Assembly: GCA_001595885.1 (NCBI GenBank) | Contig: LSSH01000094.1 | Coordinates: forward strand, 1-11,492 | DNA from: Candidatus Proteinoplasmatales archaeon SG8-5 | GTDB taxonomy: Archaea; Thermoplasmatota; Thermoplasmata; SG8-5 | Direction of reading: 5' to 3' | DNA: 11,492 bases | Shown here: positions 1-6,744 of the stretch, one piece after another | How positions within the stretch are numbered: position 1 is the first letter of the stretch | How the letters are laid out: every line of letters begins with the position of its first letter | Translations under genes and position numbers: made by a program | Notes under the pieces: generated by a model | The model's database searches: none | What the model was told of the DNA's origin: nothing | Seen by the model: the letters and a program-made list of their open reading frames with translations, nothing else

Positions 1-1
1 A

Positions 2-2053
2 CTCGTGATGTATAACGCGTTACCGGGCGTCCTGCCGGACCCGCCCCAGTTCGACGGTCTCACCGATGCAAAGAACCCGGGAACGGGCCTCGCCCTGGAC
101 CTGGAATGGCTTGCCGGCAGTGACTTTGATGCAGAATATCCGCTGACGTATCATATATTCAGGGACACGGTACCGGGGCTGCCTTCCCGGATCGTACTGG
201 GCGTGGACACCCCCCATGCGACCTATACACCAGGGGGTGTGAACCCGGGCGACCCGATAACATGGCAGGACACCATATCGATCACCGAGGACACGACCTA
301 TTACTATTGGGTGGTTGCCCAGGACGCCGGCGGCGTTGCGCCCGTGACCGGGCCTCTGTACGAGAACCCGCCGAACCAGGCCGAGCTGTCAGCCGCAGCC
401 GAATCCCTCCTGTTCTTCCAGGTGCAATCGCCCGCACCCGGGCAGCGTAACCTGAACAACGACCCCTTCGAACCGAGCGTTCAGACATCGGTGACGCCGG
501 TCATGGACGCGGTGGGCGATTGGCAGGTCGATACGGCCAGCGGTCAATGGATTAGCGATCCGTTCCTCGCGGCTGGAAACCTGGATGGGGTGTGGAAGTT
601 CTTCACGTACGGGCGGATGAACAATGAACGCGCTGACGGATATCTATTCGCCAGGGTCTTCAGGCAGAGCGACGACGCTCTGATGTTCACCACATCGCTG
701 GACGATGAGAACATCTCCGCCTTCACGACCGAGTATCATAGGTTCGAATGGCAGCACACCGCGGTCGGCACCCCCACGCTCTCCGCCGGAGATGCCTATT
801 ACGTGGAACTATGGCTGAACATCACTTCGGTGACACCAACCCCGGGAGCCAGGGAGGACCTCTTCCTCGAGACCTGGCCCAACATGGACACGGACGGGGG
901 ATGGCAGGGGCCGGCCGATACACCCCAGGACGAGGACAGCTGGGTTGTTGGTTTCAATCCCTCAGACCCGGGTGACACGATCGTGTCGGACTGGTCCACG
1001 GGCACGCCCCCGGGCGGCCATCCGGAGGGTGACCTGAACGACTGCGATGCCGGAACCGTGACCCCGCCCTTCGGCCCCTACGATTGGTTCTGGACGGGCC
1101 ACATTAACCTCAGTGCACACACCTATTGCCAGTTCTCCTATAACTGGCAGGTGGACGGCTTCGATGCCTCGGGAGATTACGCCAAGGTCTTCTACTCTAC
1201 GACCGTCATCGAAACCACCGTGGGCACCAGCACCGATTGGGTGGAGCTGTTCAGTTATGACGGGACCACCCCGCAGGACGTGTGGGGATACGGTGAGTAC
1301 GATATCCCGCCTGCGGACGCCGTTTCCACGTTCTCCGTACTCTTCGTTGCGGAGACCGACATGGGCGGCGAGGACTTCTGGTTCGACAACATCAGGGTGA
1401 GCGGGCTGCCCGCAGGCGGTCCCCCCGATGGCCAGTTCACGTTCGCATACGATTATGACCTCACACCGTCGGCCGTTCACCAACCCGGTGGCCCGGGCCC
1501 GACACCGCAGGCATATGACATCGACCTGACCGGATTCACCGCAGGTAACTGGGTGTTCGTTTCGTTCCCGATAGAGATCACCGGTGACGTGCCAACGATA
1601 TTCGATGATTCCGCTTTCGGTGACGGAGGCACGACCTGGGACTGCGTGCAGTGGTTCGACAATGTGAATAAGGTTTGGACCGACTACAACGTCTACAAAC
1701 CACCCGCGCTCAGAGACACCTCGGCCATCGACAACACAGGCGGCTTCTGGATACACCTGACCACCAACGGCGGGGACGAGATGCTCACGACTGGCCTGGA
1801 GGACTTCTTCCCGAGCGGTGCCACCGGCATCGACCTGTTCGCGGGCTGGAACCTCGTTGGCTACCCGTCGGTCACGGCCAGGCTGGCTAGCGACGCTCTG
1901 GCCGGCACGAGCGCTGACATGATAGCCTACCATAATCCCGTAGCACCGTACCGCATCGACGAGACCTCCGACCTCGGCTCGGTGATGATGGAACACGGTA
2001 ATGCTTACTGGGTGAGGGTCCCGGCGGATACCGTTTGGAATATTGGTCCGTAG
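2..2053 (+). CDS. Large secreted/cell-surface multidomain protein, 5' end missing
   Basis: The reading frame is open to the left edge, so the true start and any signal peptide lie outside the window; 682 residues are visible counting from the ATG-preceding GTG at 5. Residues about 5-125 resemble a fibronectin type III-like beta-sandwich (LDLEWLAGSD, TYHIFRD, TTYYYWVVAQD). Residues about 140-290 and 300-470 are further beta-rich regions; the second ends in DFWFDNIRVSG, as seen in jelly-roll or MAM-like domains. Residues about 505-682 form a C-terminal module with GNWVFVSFPI, WDCVQWF, GFWIHL, GWNLVGYPS and YWVRVPADTVW, which recurs at the end of the propeller protein encoded at 8450-10195. The protein is acidic, poor in Lys and Cys, and typical of archaeal extracellular proteins. 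No catalytic motif is recognisable, so I assign no enzymatic role. It converges on the CoA-binding gene with a 47-bp gap. Confidence 0.8.
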   Translation, partial: LVMYNALPGVLPDPPQFDGLTDAKNPGTGLALDLEWLAGSDFDAEYPLTYHIFRDTVPGLPSRIVLGVDTPHATYTPGGVNPGDPITWQDTISITEDTTYYYWVVAQDAGGVAPVTGPLYENPPNQAELSAAAESLLFFQVQSPAPGQRNLNNDPFEPSVQTSVTPVMDAVGDWQVDTASGQWISDPFLAAGNLDGVWKFFTYGRMNNERADGYLFARVFRQSDDALMFTTSLDDENISAFTTEYHRFEWQHTAVGTPTLSAGDAYYVELWLNITSVTPTPGAREDLFLETWPNMDTDGGWQGPADTPQDEDSWVVGFNPSDPGDTIVSDWSTGTPPGGHPEGDLNDCDAGTVTPPFGPYDWFWTGHINLSAHTYCQFSYNWQVDGFDASGDYAKVFYSTTVIETTVGTSTDWVELFSYDGTTPQDVWGYGEYDIPPADAVSTFSVLFVAETDMGGEDFWFDNIRVSGLPAGGPPDGQFTFAYDYDLTPSAVHQPGGPGPTPQAYDIDLTGFTAGNWVFVSFPIEITGDVPTIFDDSAFGDGGTTWDCVQWFDNVNKVWTDYNVYKPPALRDTSAIDNTGGFWIHLTTNGGDEMLTTGLEDFFPSGATGIDLFAGWNLVGYPSVTARLASDALAGTSADMIAYHNPVAPYRIDETSDLGSVMMEHGNAYWVRVPADTVWNIGP

Positions 2054-2100
2054 GTGTCTGAGAAAGGGTCTTGAGTTCCCCCCAATCTGCATTGTTACAA

Positions 2101-2532
2101 TCACAGGTTCTTGTGCTCGACCTTCATGCACTTGTCCATGACCACCTCTAGCCCCGCGGCCCGGGCCCTTTCTGCGGCCGAGTTCTTCACTATGCCCTTC
2201 TGCATCCACACCACCTTGGCACCGATGTCGATGGCATCTTCCACTATGTCCGGCACCGCATCCGCCCTCCTGAAGATGTCCACTATATCGACGGGAAACG
2301 GTATCTCCCTGAGGCTGGGGTATGATTTCTCTCCCAGGACCTCGTCATACTTCGGGTTCACGGGCACTATGGTGTAACCGTTTTCCTTCAGGTACCTGGC
2401 CACCATGAAGCTGTCCCTGTCCGGGTCATTAGAGAGGCCGACAACGGCCACCGTCCTGTAATTTTCAAGAATATTCCGCACCGCCTCCGAAGGTGCATTA
2501 TGCAACGGGAGCTCGCAGACGTTCTCTTCCAT
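2101..2532 (-). CDS. CoA-binding domain protein (YccU-like)
   Basis: This 143-residue protein consists of a single Rossmann-like CoA-binding domain (CoA_binding_2 type). Visible features are VAVVGLS at residues 28-34, followed by a helix and IVPVNP at 55-60. After these come the family's VVWMQKGI segment (107-114) and a late VMDKCMKVEH segment (131-140) with a conserved Asp-Lys-Cys. The length is normal for stand-alone members of the family. Such proteins bind CoA or acyl-CoA, but their cellular role is generally undefined, so I make no pathway claim. The ATG start at 2532 lies 2 nt after the gins51 stop codon, with a purine-rich GGAAGG inside the end of gins51. The two genes are therefore very probably co-transcribed and translationally coupled. 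Confidence 0.85.
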   Translation of the reverse strand: MEENVCELPLHNAPSEAVRNILENYRTVAVVGLSNDPDRDSFMVARYLKENGYTIVPVNPKYDEVLGEKSYPSLREIPFPVDIVDIFRRADAVPDIVEDAIDIGAKVVWMQKGIVKNSAAERARAAGLEVVMDKCMKVEHKNL

Positions 2533-2534
2533 GC

Positions 2535-3164
2535 TCAGCCTTCCACTATCCTGACCTTGCCCTTGGACGAAAGCAGGTCCGCGAACTTTGTGGGGAGAGT
2601 GACGATGTCGTCCTTCTTCAGGTCGTACGTGTGGTCCACCCCGGCGAAGGGGGGGATGTCCTCGAGCACCTGGACGACAGTCGAATCGATTTCAGAATCG
2701 GTCTCGGGCTCCTCAACCTCCACGAACTCGGTCTGGCAATCAACGACCGGCTTGGGTGCTTCCGCGGTCTCGACCTCAGCCACCTCGCGGACCTTCGGCG
2801 CCCTTGCTTCGCCGCTCTTCCGGTAATGGGCCAGCACCTCTGTCAGTTCCTCGTACAGCGCCTTGTCCCTCGGTGCCATGTTGTCCGGCCTGGTCCCCGA
2901 AAGGCTGGCAAGGACGATCTTCCTCTCCCTCATCTGGTATATCTGAGTGAGCCGCTTATCGACCTTCTTTATCTCGTCCTGAAGCATCATCGCGGCGGGG
3001 TTGCCCGGGTTCGAGCTCTGCCTCGCATACTCCTCCCTCCGTTGTGCCAGGTATTCCTCGGCCTTTACATAGAACTTGCTCGGAAGCTTGGTCAGCGTCT
3101 TGCCCTTCCGCTCCTCTCTGTGAACGTCCGAGATCTCGGTGAAACCGATGCCGTCCCCGCTCAT
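2535..3164 (-). CDS. gins51: DNA replication complex GINS subunit, Gins51 type
   Basis: This 209-residue protein is a subunit of the archaeal GINS complex, which joins MCM and Cdc45/GAN (RecJ-like) at the replication fork. The N-terminal alpha-helical A domain (about residues 8-115) contains the family signature LTKLPSKFYVKAEEYL. A variable acidic linker follows (about 116-160). The small C-terminal B domain (about 161-209) contains VLEDIPPFAGVDHTYDLKKD and the LP-x(4)-ADLL pattern. The order A then B identifies Gins51 (Sld5/Psf1-like) rather than Gins23. The ATG at 3164 follows a very G-rich stretch that could act as a ribosome-binding site. The gene lies 115 nt downstream of glnA and 2 nt upstream of the CoA-binding gene. 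A weak TATA-like CTAATAT lies about 25 nt upstream of the ATG, so the gene may have its own promoter in addition to read-through from glnA. Confidence 0.85.
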   Translation of the reverse strand: MSGDGIGFTEISDVHREERKGKTLTKLPSKFYVKAEEYLAQRREEYARQSSNPGNPAAMMLQDEIKKVDKRLTQIYQMRERKIVLASLSGTRPDNMAPRDKALYEELTEVLAHYRKSGEARAPKVREVAEVETAEAPKPVVDCQTEFVEVEEPETDSEIDSTVVQVLEDIPPFAGVDHTYDLKKDDIVTLPTKFADLLSSKGKVRIVEG

Positions 3165-3262
3165 CCGCCCCCCATAGGATTCGTGATATTAGGATTTGCC
3201 GATAACCGTTACCCATGGGGATATGATGCGCTTGATAGTCTCCACTCAGAATCCATACCGCT

Positions 3263-3279
3263 AACGGAATATTTCCGTT
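3263..3279. repeat. Perfect 7-3-7 palindrome touching the glnA stop codon
   Basis: AACGGAA, then TAT, then TTCCGTT forms a perfect dyad immediately downstream of the glnA stop codon (3280-3282), in the 115-nt gap before gins51. In the transcript it could fold into a small hairpin at the end of glnA. As DNA it could be an operator for gins51. No T run follows it on the minus strand, so a standard terminator is not clearly supported. Confidence 0.5.
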
Positions 3280-4605
3280 TTACAACCTATTCAGGAACCT
3301 GGCCAGCTCCCAACCCGTGACCTGCGTCCGATACTCGTTCCACTCCTCGTTCTTGATGTAGAGGAAGTTGTTGAAGATATGAGGACCAAGGGTTTCCAGC
3401 ATCAGCTCGCTCTTCTCCATGAACGATAGGGCGTGACCGAGGTTGGTGGGGAGGGTCTCGACGCCCAGCTGCTCCCTCTCCCTCTGATTTAGGAGGTAGA
3501 TGTCCTTCTCGACCGGTTCGGGCGGATCCATCTTGTTCTCGATGCCCTTGAGACCGGCGGCGAGCATCACTGCAAACTGGAGGTATGGATTACCTGCCGG
3601 GTCCGGGTTCCTCAGCTCGCACCTGGTCCCCCTGCCCCTCTTGGCCGGTATGCGGATTAACGCGCTCCGGTTCTCCGTTGCCCAGGCGATGTACGTCGGG
3701 GCCTCGAAGCCGGGCACCAGCCTCTTGTACGAGTTCACCCAGGAGTTGAGGATGGCGCAAATCTCCTTCGAGTAATGCAGGAGCCCGCCGATGTAATGGC
3801 GCATGGTCCCGCTCAGCTTGTGGTCCGCGCTCTCGTCGAGGAAGGCGTTGTCGCCGTTCCTGAAGAGTGACATGTGCGTGTGCATGCCCGTGCCGTTAAC
3901 ACCGAATATGGGCTTTGGCATGAAGGTGGCGTGGAGGTTGTTCTGCAGCGCCACCACCTTTGCCACGTACCTCAGGGTGACGACGCGGTCCGCCGTTGTT
4001 ATCGCATCGGCGTACTGGAAATTGATCTCGTGCTGGCCCGAGGCGACCTCGTGGTGTGAGGTGTATACTTGGAAGCCCAGCTTCTGCAGGGTCGAGCAAA
4101 TGTCTCCCCTGACGTTCTCCGCGAGGTCCAGGGGAGAGAGGTCGAAGTAGCCGCCTCGGTCGTTGGGTATGGTCGTGGGCCGCCCGTCGTCCATCTTCAG
4201 CAGGAAGAACTCGCACTCCGGCCCGGTGTTATAATCGAAACCCATGGCCTTTGCCTTGTCAATCACCTTCTCCAGGACGAACTTCGGATCTCCGATGAAC
4301 CTCTCCCCCTCCGGCGTGAAGATGTCGCAGTTGAGCCGCGCGGTCGACCGCTTCTCCAGCGAATCCGGCAGCACCACGAAGGAGCTGGCATCCGGTTTGG
4401 CCACCAGGTCGGATTCCTCAATTGTCGCGTAACCCACGATGGACGACGCGTCGAAGGGTATGCCCTCGGTCAGGGCCTCCCCGAGCCGCCAAGCCGGAAT
4501 GACAATGTTCTTCGGCGTGCCCAGTATGTCCGTGAACTGCAGCCTGATGAACTCTATCTTCGCGTTTTTCGCCTCCTCCGCGATCCTCATATTCGGGTCT
4601 TCCAT
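3280..4605 (-). CDS. glnA: Glutamine synthetase type I (alpha-like, no adenylylation site)
   Basis: The enzyme makes glutamine from glutamate, ammonia and ATP and is central to cytoplasmic nitrogen assimilation. Its 441 residues match the GSI-alpha length. Visible motifs are FDASSI...IEESD (51-66), the metal-site GPECEF (128-133), HHEVASGQHEINF (184-196), MPKPIFGVNGTGMHTH (229-244, with metal His242), NSYKRLVPGF (291-300) and ELRNPDPAGNPYL (330-342). The C-terminus ends in KNEEWNEYRTQVTGWEL. The insertion and Tyr adenylylation region typical of GSI-beta are absent. In Bacillus GSI-alpha an Arg sits in the GFxRIEESD motif and mediates feedback inhibition; here the aligned residue is Thr61, so regulation may differ. 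The ATG start is supported by GGTGAT 3 nt upstream and a strong TATA box. It is divergent from an lrp-type gene, a likely regulator. Confidence 0.97.
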   Translation of the reverse strand: MEDPNMRIAEEAKNAKIEFIRLQFTDILGTPKNIVIPAWRLGEALTEGIPFDASSIVGYATIEESDLVAKPDASSFVVLPDSLEKRSTARLNCDIFTPEGERFIGDPKFVLEKVIDKAKAMGFDYNTGPECEFFLLKMDDGRPTTIPNDRGGYFDLSPLDLAENVRGDICSTLQKLGFQVYTSHHEVASGQHEINFQYADAITTADRVVTLRYVAKVVALQNNLHATFMPKPIFGVNGTGMHTHMSLFRNGDNAFLDESADHKLSGTMRHYIGGLLHYSKEICAILNSWVNSYKRLVPGFEAPTYIAWATENRSALIRIPAKRGRGTRCELRNPDPAGNPYLQFAVMLAAGLKGIENKMDPPEPVEKDIYLLNQREREQLGVETLPTNLGHALSFMEKSELMLETLGPHIFNNFLYIKNEEWNEYRTQVTGWELARFLNRL

Positions 4606-4608
4606 GTC

Positions 4609-4652
4609 ATCACCAAATAATAATCCGATAGAATGAAACGCACATATTTATA
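4609..4652 (-). promoter_or_regulatory. glnA promoter (TATA box) and ribosome-binding site
   Basis: On the minus strand TATAAATAT (4652-4644) is a near-ideal archaeal TATA box. A start site about 25 nt downstream of its centre would fall near 4622-4624 and leave a leader of about 17-20 nt. That leader contains GGTGAT (4614-4609), matching the 3' part of the archaeal Shine-Dalgarno consensus and placed 3 nt before the ATG. purB shows the same arrangement. Confidence 0.75.
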
Positions 4653-4672
4653 CCGATTGGTAAAAATAACAG

Positions 4673-4684
4673 TCAATTGATTGA
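4673..4684. promoter_or_regulatory. Short palindrome in the glnA-lrp divergent region (candidate operator)
   Basis: TCAAT TG ATTGA is a perfect 5-2-5 dyad in AT-rich DNA, about 20 bp upstream of the glnA TATA box. A second dyad, CGAT AATCA ATCG, lies at 4713-4725. Their placement between two divergent promoters suits binding by an Lrp-type regulator. This is inference from position and symmetry only. Confidence 0.35.
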
Positions 4685-4736
4685 AAAAAATAGAACAATC
4701 ACTAAATTTGACCGATAATCAATCGAAAAACATGCA

Positions 4737-4751
4737 AAGTTTAATAAACTT
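4737..4751. promoter_or_regulatory. 15-bp palindrome over the lrp TATA box (candidate autoregulatory operator)
   Basis: AAGTTTA A TAAACTT is a perfect 7-1-7 palindrome. Its centre, TTTAATAAA, is also the best TATA-like element for lrp. A start site about 25 nt downstream would coincide with the ATG at 4770, implying a leaderless mRNA; no Shine-Dalgarno sequence precedes that ATG. A 15-bp odd-centred palindrome is the usual form of Lrp-family sites, so occupancy would block TBP and give negative autoregulation. Confidence 0.55.
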
Positions 4752-4769
4752 GAATGGTATATTCGCATC

Positions 4770-5213
4770 ATGGACCTGTTAGACATCAAGATACTGAACC
4801 TTTTGAACGAGAACGCCAGGAAGAGCTTCAGACAGATAGCCAAGGAGCTGAAGGTGTCGATGAGCACCGTGTCCAACAGAGTGAAGAAGCTGGAGGAACA
4901 AGGCATCATCAAAGGCTACGCCCCGATACTGGACCCGCAAAAGGTCGGCCTGGACCTTCAGGTCATCATCGGCGTCAGGATGTCCAAGGGCAAGCTGATA
5001 GATGTCCAGAACCAGATCGCCACCTACCCGAACGTCTTCGGCGTATACGATACGACGGGCGATTGGGATTCGATAGTCATTTCCCGCTTCAGGAACAGGG
5101 GGGAGCTCAACACCTTCATCAAGTGGGTCCTGAGCCTGGAGAACGTGGAGCGCACCCGCACCCAGATGGTCCTCAACGTTGTAAAGGAGGAAGTGAGGGT
5201 CGCGCCCATCTGA
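4770..5213 (+). CDS. Lrp/AsnC (FFRP) family transcriptional regulator
   Basis: This 147-residue protein has the normal length of the family. Residues 1-55 form a winged helix-turn-helix (LDIKILNLLNENAR, then FRQIAKELKVSMSTVSNRVKKLEEQGII). Residues about 62-140 form the RAM effector-binding and oligomerisation domain, including the characteristic TTGDWDSIVISRFRNRGELNTFI segment around the Gly-Asp of the ligand cleft. Members bind amino acids and form dimers to octamers that wrap DNA; glutamine-responsive archaeal examples are known (Sa-Lrp of Sulfolobus, Grp of Pyrococcus). Divergence from glnA and the palindromes between the genes make control of glnA and of itself the simplest hypothesis. 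The effector cannot be read from the sequence. The transcript is probably leaderless. purB follows after 49 nt and could be co-transcribed. Confidence 0.92.
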   Translation: MDLLDIKILNLLNENARKSFRQIAKELKVSMSTVSNRVKKLEEQGIIKGYAPILDPQKVGLDLQVIIGVRMSKGKLIDVQNQIATYPNVFGVYDTTGDWDSIVISRFRNRGELNTFIKWVLSLENVERTRTQMVLNVVKEEVRVAPI

Positions 5214-5253
5214 CAATCGAAAATCCCATAACCCCATAACGCCTTGCAGTGTC

Positions 5254-5259
5254 GGTGAG
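5254..5259 (+). promoter_or_regulatory. Ribosome-binding site deciding the purB start
   Basis: GGTGAG lies 3 nt before the ATG at 5263, the same geometry as at glnA. It supports this ATG, which also gives the family's usual N-terminus (CPLDFRYG) within the first ten residues. Confidence 0.6.
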
Positions 5260-5262
5260 TCG

Positions 5263-6600
5263 ATGCAGGTGTGCCCCCTCGATTTCAGATACGGCCGGGA
5301 AGTGATGAAGCAGATTTTCGACGAGAATAACCGCTTACAGATGATGCTGGACGTGGAGGCGGCGATAGCGAGGGCGCACGCCAAGGCCGGCAACATCATG
5401 CAGGACGACGCCGAGATAATCGCCTCCAAGGCAAAGAACGACATCGTTCACCTGGCTCGGGTCCACGAGATAGAGAAGGAGACGAACCACGACATCATGG
5501 CCATGGTCAGGGCCTTGACCGAACAGTGCGGGAAATCAGGGGATTACGTCCACCTGGGAGCGACCTCCAACGACATCGTGGACACCGTGACCGCGCTGCA
5601 AATGAAGAGGGCAATAGCCGTTATCGAGGACGACCTCCTGCTACTTGAGAACACTCTGGCCGACCTTGCCGAGAGGTACCGGAGCACGGTCATGGTCGGC
5701 AGGACGCACGGCCAATTCGCCATCCCGCTGACCTTCGGCATGAAGATGGCCGTTTATGCATTGGAGACACAGAGACACCTTGATCGGTTGCGGGAGATAA
5801 CGCCCCGCGTCTGCGTGGGCAAGCTCAGCGGAGCCGTGGGCACCGGCGCCGCCCTGGGCGAGCACGCGAAGACAATCCAGGAATCGGTGATGGAGCAGTT
5901 GGGCCTTGGAGTGGAGGAAGCGAGCCTTCAGCTGGTGGGCCGCGACCGTTACGTGGAATTCATAGGGCTGATGAACAACATCGCCTGCTCGTTGGAGAAG
6001 TTCGGAGTTGAAATCCGCAACCTCCAGCGCTCCGAGATCGCCGAGGTCGCAGAGGCCTTCGATGAAGCTAAGCAAGTGGGCAGCTCGACGATGGCGCACA
6101 AGCGCAACCCCATCACCTGCGAGAACGTCTGCGGCCTGGCCAGGGTGATCCACGGCTTCGCAATACCCACCTACGAGAACGTCCCCCTGTGGCACGAGCG
6201 CGACCTGACGAACTCCGCGGCGGAGCGCTTCACCATCGGCCACACGTGCATCCTCATCGACGACATGCTCGTGAAGATGAGCGGCGTGTTCGCCAACCTG
6301 GCAGTGTTCCCGGAGAACATGCAGAAGAACCTCGATGCCACGAAGGGTCTTATCATGGCGGAGGCCGTGATGATAGCCCTCGTTGGCAAGGACGTGGGCC
6401 GCCAGGACGCCCACGAGTTCATGCGGCGCCTATCCATGAAGGCCATGGAGAACAACACCTCCCTCGAGGAGGAAATCTCAGGGGACGAGCACATCTCCGG
6501 GCTGTTCACACCAGAGGAGCTGGACGCGCTGATGGACCCGAAGAATTACATCGGCAGGGCGGAGGAGATCGTTGACACGGTCTTACAGATAATTAGATAA
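5263..6600 (+). CDS. purB: Adenylosuccinate lyase
   Basis: The enzyme catalyses two fumarate-releasing steps: SAICAR to AICAR in purine synthesis, and adenylosuccinate to AMP. Its 445 residues are typical of the short archaeal/Bacillus-type enzyme in the fumarase/aspartase superfamily. Visible are the N-terminal PLDFRYG (5-11), KETNHDIMAM (72-81, with a conserved His), HLGATSNDIVDT (97-108), GRTHGQFAIP (146-155, with the conserved active-site His149), GKLSGAVGTGA (186-196) and the superfamily signature loop GSSTMAHKRNP (273-283) with the catalytic serine region. The start is supported by GGTGAG 3 nt upstream. It lies 49 nt after the lrp stop, where CCCATAA occurs twice, and I see no strong TATA box there. 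Read-through from lrp is plausible and would link nitrogen and purine metabolism. The stop codon abuts the left end of the putative accessory block. Confidence 0.96.
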   Translation: MQVCPLDFRYGREVMKQIFDENNRLQMMLDVEAAIARAHAKAGNIMQDDAEIIASKAKNDIVHLARVHEIEKETNHDIMAMVRALTEQCGKSGDYVHLGATSNDIVDTVTALQMKRAIAVIEDDLLLLENTLADLAERYRSTVMVGRTHGQFAIPLTFGMKMAVYALETQRHLDRLREITPRVCVGKLSGAVGTGAALGEHAKTIQESVMEQLGLGVEEASLQLVGRDRYVEFIGLMNNIACSLEKFGVEIRNLQRSEIAEVAEAFDEAKQVGSSTMAHKRNPITCENVCGLARVIHGFAIPTYENVPLWHERDLTNSAAERFTIGHTCILIDDMLVKMSGVFANLAVFPENMQKNLDATKGLIMAEAVMIALVGKDVGRQDAHEFMRRLSMKAMENNTSLEEEISGDEHISGLFTPEELDALMDPKNYIGRAEEIVDTVLQIIR

Positions 6601-6603
6601 AAT

Positions 6604-6614
6604 AATGGACCCAG
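6604..6614. repeat. att-like partial copy of the tRNA-Ala 3' end
   Basis: AATGGACCCAG is identical to 10248-10258. On the minus strand this equals tRNA positions 65-73 (CTGGGTCCA) plus 2 nt beyond. Bases on the T-arm side do not match, so no functional tRNA half remains here. Confidence 0.5.
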
Positions 6615-6629
6615 TAGTTCAACAATTGC

Positions 6630-6664
6630 TAGTGGAGGGTTATACATAGTATAACCCTCCACTA
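6630..6664. repeat. Perfect 16-bp hairpin with ATA loop
   Basis: TAGTGGAGGGTTATAC and its exact reverse complement (6649-6664) flank the 3-nt loop ATA. It starts 15 nt after the att-like repeat and 29 nt after the purB stop. It could end purB transcription or be a protein-binding site for the neighbouring AbiE locus. No T run follows on either strand, so a standard intrinsic terminator is not clearly indicated. Confidence 0.85.
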
Positions 6665-6673
6665 CTAACCTTA

Positions 6674-6718
6674 GATAAAATTATCGATAATTATCTGATA
6701 ACTGACCGATAATTAACG
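6674..6718. repeat. Four GATAA units at 11-12 nt spacing (iteron-like array)
   Basis: GATAA begins at 6674, 6686, 6697 and 6708, so the units are 12, 11 and 11 nt apart, close to one DNA helical turn. The first two units include a perfect 14-nt palindrome, AATTATCGATAATT (6679-6692). The spacing would put all four on one face of the helix, as in operator arrays or plasmid iterons. The array sits between the two hairpins, upstream of abiEi. Confidence 0.5.
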
Positions 6719-6744
6719 AACGTTTGAATTTTCATGTTTTAACA

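Noticed and set aside
962..2209. 415-codon open frame on the minus strand across the first gene
   Set aside because: Its protein is rich in Arg, Gly and Val with no domain, and it overlaps the end of the CoA-binding gene. The plus-strand frame has clear beta-domain motifs. It is a product of GC-rich codon bias.
2493..3320. 275-codon open frame on the plus strand over gins51
   Set aside because: No recognisable domain, and it lies opposite a frame with the full GINS signature and good operon spacing.
5641..6414. 257-codon open frame on the minus strand inside purB
   Set aside because: His/Arg/Leu-rich antisense shadow of a fully conserved enzyme gene.
6630..6664. Classical intrinsic terminator for purB
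   Set aside because: The hairpin is strong but has no downstream T run on either strand, and archaea terminate mainly on T runs. I therefore list it only as a repeat.
6674..6718. CRISPR-like array
   Set aside because: The units are only 11-12 nt with a 5-nt conserved core and no unique spacers, so they are operator- or iteron-like at most.
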